Assembly (NCBI RefSeq): GCF_016907365.1
Contig: NZ_JAFBBV010000001.1
Coordinates: 496,001 to 560,000 of the forward strand
Origin: Oerskovia paurometabola
GTDB taxonomy: Bacteria > Actinomycetota > Actinomycetes > Actinomycetales > Cellulomonadaceae
Length of the DNA stretch: 64,000 nt
Reading direction: 5' to 3'
Under the pieces are notes generated by a model. It searched no databases and was not told the origin of the DNA. It saw nothing but the letters and a program-made list of their open reading frames with translations. Of this stretch, positions 58,315 through 64,000 are shown piece after piece. The translations under genes and the position numbers were made by a program. The number at the start of each line of letters is the position of its first letter. Position 1 is the first letter of the stretch.

Positions 58315-59543
58315 GTGCGGGGCAGGGGGCGCGAGGTGCGGCGGGACGCGCACCTGCGGTCGTCGACGGTTCCGCGGGGGCAGGAGATCCCGGCCCTGCG
58401 GGCACTGCGGGCACTGCGGGCGCAGCGGGCCGGACGGCCTCTTCGCGTGCAGCGGGAACGACGGGCCGAGGGCGCCGGCTCGCCGACGTCGACGCGCTGC
58501 GCGCCTTCGCGCTCCTCGGGATCCTCGTGGTCAACGTGTGGGCGTTCGCGGACCCCTACTACGCGACGGCGAGCGGGAACCCTGCGTTCGACGGCCCGGT
58601 CGACCACACGGTGCGGTTCGTGGTCGCCGCCCTGTTCGAGACCAAGTTCTACCTGCTCTTCTCGTTCCTCTTCGGCTACTCGTTCACGCTCCAGATGGCC
58701 TCGGCCGAGCGGGACGGCGTCTCGTTCGTGGGGCGGATGCTCCGGCGGGTCCTGGGGCTCGCCGTCCTGGGGGCGGTGCACGGCGTCGCGCTCTACTCCG
58801 GCGAGATCCTCGTGGTCTACGCGGGGCTCGCCCTCGTGCTCCTGGTGGCCAGGAACATGACCCTGCGTCGAGCCGTGGTCCTCGGGAGCGCGCTGCTCGC
58901 GGCCGTGGCGGTCCTGTGGGTCGGGCTCGGTGTGCTCCAGCTCGCCGCGGGCTACGCGGCGGCTCCTCCGGGGGCGGGGGCCGGCGAGGCCCTCGCGAAG
59001 GCGACGGCTTTCGGGGGCGACGCGGGGGAGGCGTTCGCCTTCACCGCGGGGCACCGTGCGGAGGTCGTGGCGGCGATCGTCCTCCTCCAGGGCCCGAGCG
59101 CGCTCGCGATGTTCTTCTTCGGGTTCGCCGCCGGCCGGCACGAGCTGTTCACCCGCGCGCTGCCACGTGCCGTGGTGCGGTGGTCGCTGGGACTCGGTCT
59201 GACGCTCGGCCTGGCGGGCGGGGCCTTTTACGCCTGGACCGTGGTTCGCGCACCGGGAGGAGGGCTCGAGACGCTCGCGTTCGGCGTCGGGCAGCTCACC
59301 GCCCCCTTCCTGACCGCCGCGTACGTCGTCGGATGCCTCGCGCTGTTCCGGCGCTCGCGGCGCGTACGAGACTCGATCGCGCCGACCGGACGCATGGCGC
59401 TCACGGGCTACGTCGGCCAGTCGGCCGTGCTCGCGGTCGTCTTCACGGGCTACGGGCTGGGGCTCGTGGACCAGGTCGCGCCGACGGTCGTGCTCGGGCT
59501 CGTGGCGGTCGTCTTCGCGGCCCAGCTCGTCCTGAGCCGGTGA
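58311..59543 (+). CDS. DUF418 (YeiB-type) membrane protein, ended early by an in-frame TGA
   Basis: The 410-residue protein has a Gly/Ala-rich N-terminus (about 1-55) and about ten helices. Family landmarks are LADVDALRAFALLGILVVNVWAF, FLFGYSFTLQ, LGLAVLGAVHGVALYSGEILVVYAGLALVLL and RMALTGYVGQSAV. The family normally ends with a conserved GPLEW segment. Here that segment follows in the same frame after the TGA at 59541-59543 as WLGRHVYGPLEWALRWVTNG. The TGA sits where a Trp codon would be expected. The gene is thus either truncated by one nonsense change, read through, or affected by a base error. Its GTG overlaps the TetR stop. Confidence 0.82.
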   Translation: MSAGQGARGAAGRAPAVVDGSAGAGDPGPAGTAGTAGAAGRTASSRAAGTTGRGRRLADVDALRAFALLGILVVNVWAFADPYYATASGNPAFDGPVDHTVRFVVAALFETKFYLLFSFLFGYSFTLQMASAERDGVSFVGRMLRRVLGLAVLGAVHGVALYSGEILVVYAGLALVLLVARNMTLRRAVVLGSALLAAVAVLWVGLGVLQLAAGYAAAPPGAGAGEALAKATAFGGDAGEAFAFTAGHRAEVVAAIVLLQGPSALAMFFFGFAAGRHELFTRALPRAVVRWSLGLGLTLGLAGGAFYAWTVVRAPGGGLETLAFGVGQLTAPFLTAAYVVGCLALFRRSRRVRDSIAPTGRMALTGYVGQSAVLAVVFTGYGLGLVDQVAPTVVLGLVAVVFAAQLVLSR

Positions 59544-59633
59544 TGGCTCGGACGGCACGTCTACGGGCCGCTCGAGTGGGCGCTGCGGTGGGTCACGAAC
59601 GGGCGACGCCCGCGGTGGCGGGCGTCGCGCTGA
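59541..59633 (+). other. Conserved DUF418 C-terminus separated by an in-frame TGA
   Basis: After the TGA the same frame stays open for 29 codons to a second TGA at 59631-59633 and encodes the family's C-terminal GPLEW block. With TGG in place of TGA the protein would have 440 residues. Confidence 0.75.
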
Positions 59634-59648
59634 GCCACGGCGGACAGG

Positions 59649-60386
59649 TCAGACGATCGGGTTCGTGAGCGTCCCGACGCCCTCGATCGTGATGGAGGAG
59701 GTCTGGCCGGGCACGACGTGCGCCGACGTGCTCGGCGACCCCGTGAGCACCACGTCACCCGGGCCGAGGGTCAGGTGCGAGGTCAGGTAGACGAGCTGCT
59801 CGACGACGTCCCAGGCGAGACCCGACGTCGACGCCTCGGCCTGCGTGGCGCCGTCGACCTGGACGTCGATCGCGAGGTCGTCCGGGGCCGCGAGGTCCGT
59901 CTCGATCCACGGGCCGAGCGGCGTGAAGCCGTCGCCGTTCTTGGACTGCGTGAACTTGTCGTCGAGCGCGCTCTGCTCGTACGCCGTCACGTCGTTGCCC
60001 ACGGTCCAGCCGAGGATCGCGCCGGGGACCTGCTCGGGCGTCAGGTGGCGTGCCGTGCGGCCGACGACGATCGCGAGCTCGCCCTCGACCACGACCCTGC
60101 CGGCGGCCGGGTCGAGCCGCACGGGCTCGCCCGGCCCGATCACGGTGCGTGCCGACTTGGTGAACGCCTGCGGCGGGACGAGGCGGTCCTCGGGGCCGCT
60201 GTTGTGCGCCATGCCGAGCACGACGCGCGGCTCGCACGGCGCGAGGAGGCGTGCGCCGTCGACGGGGTAGGTCTCGCCCGTGCGCTCGAGGACCGGGGCG
60301 TAGTGGTCCACGACGACGGCCCAGAGGTCGTCGTCCTGGACGACGGGCCGGGGGCCGGTGGGCGTGTCGATCCGAGCGAGTCTCAC
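59649..60386 (-). CDS. Fumarylacetoacetate hydrolase-family protein
   Basis: The 245-residue protein has the FAH fold: a short N-terminal domain (VRLARIDTPTGPRPVV), then LGMAHNSGPEDRLVPPQAFTKSARTVIGPGEPV, the metal ligands in VVVEGELAIVVGR, and ILGWTVGNDVTAYEQSALDDKFTQSKNGDGFTPLGPWI, and LGPGDVVLTGSP. Members hydrolyse or decarboxylate 2-keto diacids of aromatic or sugar degradation, or act as acylpyruvases. No aromatic pathway genes are nearby. The GTG at 60384-60386 has GGAGGAACC eight bases upstream, which decides the start against longer frames. Confidence 0.9.
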   Translation of the reverse strand: MRLARIDTPTGPRPVVQDDDLWAVVVDHYAPVLERTGETYPVDGARLLAPCEPRVVLGMAHNSGPEDRLVPPQAFTKSARTVIGPGEPVRLDPAAGRVVVEGELAIVVGRTARHLTPEQVPGAILGWTVGNDVTAYEQSALDDKFTQSKNGDGFTPLGPWIETDLAAPDDLAIDVQVDGATQAEASTSGLAWDVVEQLVYLTSHLTLGPGDVVLTGSPSTSAHVVPGQTSSITIEGVGTLTNPIV

Positions 60387-60478
60387 GGTGGGTTCCTCCG
60401 TCTGCGGGCGATCGGTCCGCGGGCGTCGCTCGCGGGTGTCGGCGCGGTCGTGCCGGCTGAGGCGAGAGTACAGGAGGT

Positions 60479-61611
60479 ATGACGTCCGATGTGATCGCCT
60501 GGCCGCCCCGCCCCCGCGGCGTGACACTGGGGAGACCGGGGGCTCGCGGACGGGCGCCCAGCGACGCGCGGCGAGGAGGGGCCATCTCACGCACTGCGGA
60601 CGATGCGGCGGGACGCGGTGGGGCGCCCGGGGCCCTCGCCCTCGTCGGCGCGCTGGGCGTCGTCTTCGGGGACATCGGCACCAGCCCGCTGTGCGCCGCG
60701 ACAGCCGTCGTCGCGACCGCTCAGGGCGCCGGGGCACAGATCGACCGGACGTTCGTCTACGGCATGACCTCGACCGTCCTGTGGTCCTTGACCCTCGTCG
60801 TCAGCATCCTCTACGCGCCTCCGCGTACGGCATCGCCGTGACGCTGACCATCTCGATCACCACGGTCGTCTACCTCGCCCACGGCTGGACGTCCCGACGG
60901 CGCCTCACCGGCAGCGTCGTCGTCGCCGGCTCGATCCTCCTGGTGGTCCTCGTCCTCCTCGCCGCGAACCTCGCCAAGGTCGGCTCCGGCGGCTGCCTCC
61001 CCCTGACGATCGGTGCCCTCGTGTTCGTCGTGATGACGACCTGGTGGACGGGCCAGCGGCACGTCAGCCGCGGGCGCCTCGCGCTCGAGACCACCGTCCA
61101 GCGCGTCGAGGACGTCCTCGAGGCCCACGGCTCGGTGACCAGGACCCGAGGGACCGCGATCTTCCTCAGCAGGCACAGCGGTGTCGTGCCGCTCGCGCTG
61201 CGCTCCATGGTCGAGCAGAACCACGCGCTCCAGCGCCACGTCCTGCTCGTGAGCTGGGCGACGACCGACCGGCCCGTCGTCCCGGCCCCCGAGAGGTACC
61301 GCGTGGCCGCTGCCGGGGACGAGGGGGTCGTCGAGATCGTCGCGACGTACGGCTTCCGAGAGCGACCACGGGTCGTGCGGCTCCTCGGCCAGGTCCAGCG
61401 CGACGCCCCCGATGCCATGCACGGCATCAACCTCGGGACCGCGACCTACTTCGTGTCGCTGTCCGTGCCACGGCTCAGCCCGCGGTCCAGGATGCCGCGA
61501 TGGGCACAACGACTCTTCCTCGGCCTGTACCGGATCGTGCCCGACCCCGTCGAGACGCTCGACCTGCCCCGCGAGCGGACCATCGTGCTCGGCCGGGACG
61601 TGCCGCTCTAG
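60479..61611 (+). pseudogene. kup: Remnant of a Kup potassium transporter gene
   Basis: Only the two ends of a Kup gene remain. The first frame (60479-60841, 120 codons) has the Kup start ALVGALGVVFGDIGTSPLCAA and WSLTLVVSIL, covering helices 1 and 2, and then stops. From about 60825 in another frame the C-terminal part resumes at SAYGIAVTLTISITTVV and runs to 61611 with GGCLPLTIGALVFVVMTTWWTGQR and the soluble tail (GTAIFLSRHSGVVPLALRSMVEQNHALQRHVLLVSW). About a third of the usual 600-plus residues, with the middle helices and the pore, is missing. The junction is out of frame. AGGAGG directly abuts the ATG, so initiation is also doubtful. Confidence 0.85.
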
Positions 61612-61746
61612 GCGAGGCCGCGCCTCGTGCGGCGGGAGCGGCGGGATTCCGCGGTTGCTCCGCGGTTCGTCGCGCCGTCGTGGCGGGTCGCAACGCGGCC
61701 GTCGTGGTGTCGTGCGTCACGAAGTGGCTGGTCAGGCCGTATCGGT

Positions 61747-61776
61747 TTGAGTATCCAGCGATTCTCGTTGTAGTCT
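61747..61776 (+). promoter_or_regulatory. Promoter of tRNA-Arg
   Basis: TTGAGT (61747-61752) and TAGTCT (61771-61776) are separated by 18 bp. The tRNA begins 37 bp after the -10. Confidence 0.65.
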
Positions 61777-61813
61777 TCTCGACGGCTGCTCAAGAGAAAT
61801 CACGAACAGCCGG

Positions 61814-61886
61814 GCGCCCGTAGCTCAACGGATAGAGCATCTGACTACGGATCAGAAGGTTGGGGGTTCGAATCCCTCCGGGCGCA
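61814..61886 (+). tRNA. tRNA-Arg (ACG anticodon)
   Basis: The acceptor GCGCCCG (61814-61820) pairs with CGGGCGC (61879-61885), discriminator A. The anticodon stem TCTGA/TCAGA encloses CTACGGA with anticodon ACG. The T-loop TTCGAAT is present and CCA is not encoded. Confidence 0.96.
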
Positions 61887-61891
61887 CAGAA

Positions 61892-61929
61892 CACGAAGGC
61901 CAGGAACCGCAAGGTTCCTGGCCTTCGTG
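61892..61929 (+). terminator. Terminator of tRNA-Arg
   Basis: A perfect 17-bp stem (61892-61908 with 61913-61929) closed by a GCAA tetraloop, five bases past the tRNA. Confidence 0.85.
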
Positions 61930-62061
61930 CTCTCTGCTGCCTGGTATCCCTCACGCTTCCCGCCGTGGACGAGGCGACCGCGGGTCGGAGGACGGCACTC
62001 CGGCGCCGCCTCGGGTGGGACGGGCGCCAACGACGCCGCCGCGACTGGCAGTATGCGGCCC

Positions 62062-62139
62062 ATGCCTGTGCGCCACGCCGACGCGACCTTTCGCCCATGC
62101 GGGTACCTCGTAGTGCGGTCGCGGACCTCCGTCTCATGA
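62062..62139 (+). CDS. Short leader ORF coupled to the phosphopantetheinyl transferase gene
   Basis: ATG at 62062 opens a 25-codon frame starting MPVRHADATFRPCGYLVV and ending in a TGA that overlaps the ATG of the next gene (ATGA at 62136-62139). CAGTAT lies seven bases before its ATG, the spacing used by the leaderless genes of this window. It may only serve to bring ribosomes to the downstream start. No family is recognised; expression is inferred. Confidence 0.4.
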   Translation: MPVRHADATFRPCGYLVVRSRTSVS

Positions 62140-62810
62140 CTGGTCTCGTGACCATGAGGCGTCTTCTGCCGCCGACCGTCGCGGTGCACGAGTCGTCATG
62201 CGACCTCGACGTCCCGCTGTTCGACGACGAGCAGAGCGCGATCGCCGATGCGGTCGAGGAGCGCCGCAGGGAGTTCGTCAGCGGGCGCGCCTGCGCCCGC
62301 CGCGCCATGGCAGAGCTCGACGAGTCCGTCGTCCCGGTCCCGTGCGGCCCTCAGGGGGAGCCCGTGTGGTCGCACGGCCTCGTCGGGAGCATCACCCACT
62401 GCCGGGGCTACCGCGCAGCGGCCGTCGCCCGGGTGGCGGACGTCATCGCCCTGGGTATCGACGCCGAACCGCACGAACGGCTTCCAGACGGCGTGCTCGA
62501 TCTGGTCGCCCTCCCCGACGAGGCCGCGCAGATCCAGGTGCTGCGGCGAGATGTGCCAGCGATCCACTGGGACCGGCTTCTCTTCTGTGCCAAGGAAGCG
62601 GTCTACAAGGGGTGGTTTCCTGTCGGACGGATACCGCTCGGCTTCGCCGGCGCGAGCGTCGTGCTGCGGACGGACGGCACGTTCTCCGCGCAGGTCCTGG
62701 CTCCGCAGGCGTCCCTCGGTGCTCTCGCTGGTGGCCTGGCGGGTCGTTGGTCGGTCGGTGACGGCTATGTAGCGGCGGCGGTCGCGATGCCGTCCCCCAC
62801 AGCGATCTAG
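62136..62810 (+). CDS. 4'-phosphopantetheinyl transferase (EntD/Sfp superfamily)
   Basis: The 224-residue enzyme moves phosphopantetheine from coenzyme A onto carrier domains of peptide or polyketide synthases. EntD-group motifs are RREFVSGRACARRAM (about 43-57), VWSHGLVGSITHCRGYRAAAVA (about 77-98), the magnesium-binding ALGIDAEPHE, and WDRLLFCAKEAVYKGWFP with the KEA active-site helix. The length fits EntD-like enzymes. The ATG at 62136 is preferred because it overlaps a short leader ORF; ATG 62154 is possible. An NRPS gene starts 582 bp downstream on the same strand and is its likely client. Confidence 0.9.
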   Translation: MTGLVTMRRLLPPTVAVHESSCDLDVPLFDDEQSAIADAVEERRREFVSGRACARRAMAELDESVVPVPCGPQGEPVWSHGLVGSITHCRGYRAAAVARVADVIALGIDAEPHERLPDGVLDLVALPDEAAQIQVLRRDVPAIHWDRLLFCAKEAVYKGWFPVGRIPLGFAGASVVLRTDGTFSAQVLAPQASLGALAGGLAGRWSVGDGYVAAAVAMPSPTAI

Positions 62811-63392
62811 GATCCTCACCGCTCACGAGTCCGCGCCGGTCACGCTCCGTCGGCGGCACGTCGGCGGCACGTCGGTGGCAGGCGACGCGGTCTCGGGTTC
62901 CGACCGCGTCCCGCCGGCTCGCAAGCCTGCCTCGGGGCGTCGGTCTCCCTCGCGGGTCGGCCCTCCGGGAAGGGTGGCCCAATACAGGTCGGCCGCGGGA
63001 CCCTGGGTCGGCGTCGATCCGTGTGGGCCACCCAGGCCGGCGGTCCGGATGGCCGTCGACACGAGGGACCTGGCGAGCGGCTTCTGGATCGTCGGCATGC
63101 CGGGCTCGGCCCACCCTTTCGAACCTACGCACTGTCGGGAAGGAGGGCCCGGGCATGCATTGTTATGGCACATTCGTACTCTTAAAAGGCAACGGAGTGC
63201 GCCGTACGGCAACGTGCCTGGTCCCAGGTCGTCGAGCAAGAAAACCGACCGAGCGTCAGGAATTTTGCTCATCTCGTATGTCGAGATGATGGTTGCGGAT
63301 GCTCACGAACTTCGCTTGACTCCGTGTCGTCCCACTGAGAGACGAGCGATGCTCGCCATTCTGAATGGGCATGCTGACTCAGGGGGGTCTCA
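62811..63392. other. Gene-free stretch upstream of the NRPS gene
   Basis: No convincing gene is seen in these 582 bp. The first part is GC-rich and includes a short tandem repeat (GTCGGCGGCAC units, about 62850-62880). From about 63150 onward the GC content drops, with TTAAAA and AATTTTG tracts. A palindrome at 63269-63289 may be an operator. No iron box was found. Confidence 0.6.
63269..63289. promoter_or_regulatory. Operator-like palindrome upstream of the NRPS gene
   Basis: TCATCTCG and CGAGATGA form a perfect 8-bp inverted repeat around TATGT, 104 bp before the NRPS start. The regulator is unknown. Confidence 0.45.
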
Positions 63393-64000
63393 GTGGATTT
63401 ATCGACACGGTCGATCGAGTTCGACCAGCTCGTCGGGCGTTCTGGGCCGATGATGTGGGGTCAGAAGGCCATCTACAAGTCGATCCGTTGGCTTGCAGAG
63501 GATGCCCACTACTTCAATCTCTTCCGCGTCATCGACGTTCCGGACGGAATGGCGGTCGGGGATCTAGACGGTGCGCTTGGGTCCCTTATTGCTCGGCACG
63601 AGGTGCTGCGTACGCTCTTCCACGACTCGGCCGCGGGCTGGACGCAGGACGTTCGTCCTGCGGGGCGCTTGGTCGTGGACCTCGTCCCCGCCCGTGAGAA
63701 CGCTTCTGCCGAGGTGGCGGGCGGGGTCGTGAAAGACCTCATGGGGCGGTCGTTCCGTCATTCCGAGGAACTACCGGTGCGCTTCTCGATCGTGCTCGAG
63801 GACAGCCGGCCGCGCAAGGTCGTGATGGTGGTCTCCCATCTCGCCGTCGACGGCTGGTCGGCGGACCTTCTCAAGCAGGACCTCATCGGCCTGCTGCGAG
63901 GAGACGCAGGGCCTGCACCCCACTGGCAACCGGTGGACCAGGCTGCCGCCGAAGCGGACGGTGCTGGCGCGGCACGTGGGGTCGCTGCGGTGGACTACTG
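63393..64000 (+). CDS. Nonribosomal peptide synthetase, N-terminal condensation domain (3' truncated)
   Basis: A reading frame opens at GTG 63393 with AGGGGGG about six bases upstream and runs off the window after 202 codons. It shows an N-terminal condensation domain: MMWGQKAIYKSIRWLAEDAHYFNLFRVIDVP (core C1/C2 region), LIARHEVLRTLFHD, and VMVVSHLAVDGWSADLLKQDL, where SHLAVDG is the HHxxxDG catalytic motif with the second histidine and Asp kept and the first His replaced by Ser. A protein that starts with a condensation domain is typical of an elongating or lipo-initiating NRPS. The phosphopantetheinyl transferase upstream supports a biosynthetic cluster beginning here. The product cannot be inferred. 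Confidence 0.88.
   Translation, partial: MDLSTRSIEFDQLVGRSGPMMWGQKAIYKSIRWLAEDAHYFNLFRVIDVPDGMAVGDLDGALGSLIARHEVLRTLFHDSAAGWTQDVRPAGRLVVDLVPARENASAEVAGGVVKDLMGRSFRHSEELPVRFSIVLEDSRPRKVVMVVSHLAVDGWSADLLKQDLIGLLRGDAGPAPHWQPVDQAAAEADGAGAARGVAAVDY

Noticed and set aside
60358..61611. One 417-codon protein covering the Kup C-terminus
   Set aside because: Its first 160 residues are an out-of-frame reading of the FAH promoter and Kup N-terminus; only the part from about 60825 is Kup-like.
62875..63453. Open frames of 192 (+) and 149 (-) codons in the spacer before the NRPS gene
   Set aside because: No recognisable motifs or ribosome-binding sites, composition like random GC-rich frames, and the + frame overlaps the NRPS start.

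Overview
This is a gene-dense, very GC-rich chromosomal segment from an actinomycete. GTG starts and overlapping GTGA/ATGA stop-start junctions are common. There is a CvnABCD-type conservon, a Bpa/PafE proteasome activator ending in GQYL, an actinobacterial DUF5926 gene, DtxR/IdeR-type iron boxes, and many apparently leaderless genes in which a TAnnnT -10 hexamer lies 6-8 nt upstream of the start codon. The overall style fits the Micrococcales (Cellulomonas/Oerskovia-like), but the genus is my inference. No phage, insertion sequence or CRISPR array was seen.

Layout. 1-9.9 kb: end of a methyltransferase, a double-DivIVA-motif protein, a flotillin/NfeD pair, an APH-fold kinase, pyruvate:quinone oxidoreductase, an MFS permease, a small GNAT protein and phosphoglucomutase. 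10-21.8 kb: rhodanese, membrane-anchored metallophosphoesterase, DUF5926, a GT2 glycosyltransferase convergent with a 1565-residue internally duplicated membrane protein, an AI-2E-family permease and a lipid/DAG kinase. 21.8-32.7 kb: an iron/siderophore region. An exporter-fold ABC heterodimer is read leftward; an AraC regulator, two Fe-siderophore binding lipoproteins, a siderophore-interacting reductase, two FecCD permeases and an ATPase are read rightward. Two iron boxes lie in this region. 32.8-36.5 kb: serS, HAD hydrolase, a GNAT gene bracketed by 56-bp hairpin repeats, and map. 36.7-41.5 kb: LacI regulator with a sugar ABC system that lacks its own ATPase. 41.6-44.2 kb: EamA transporter, Bpa, quinone oxidoreductase. 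44.4-50 kb: conservon (sensor kinase, roadblock, DUF742, GTPase). 50.1-60.4 kb: tRNA-Ser(UGA), ThrE-type exporter, TetR/MMPL pair, tRNA-Ser(GCU), FtsX-type ABC pair, TetR/DUF418 pair and an FAH-family hydrolase. 60.5-64 kb: a kup pseudogene, tRNA-Arg(ACG), a phosphopantetheinyl transferase and, at the right edge, the start of a nonribosomal peptide synthetase gene.

How the parts fit. The iron region looks like one regulon: lipoproteins and FecCD/ATPase import the ferric siderophore, the SIP protein probably reduces it, and the ABC pair with one degenerate and one competent ATP site resembles IrtAB/YbtPQ-type exporter-fold siderophore transporters. The phosphopantetheinyl transferase beside the NRPS gene would activate that synthetase. 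Whether that cluster makes the siderophore cannot be decided here. Points most worth a second look are the complementary ABC pair and its shared iron box, the duplicated 1565-residue protein, the in-frame TGA inside the DUF418 gene, the deleted kup gene, the widespread leaderless architecture and the NRPS locus entering at the right edge.
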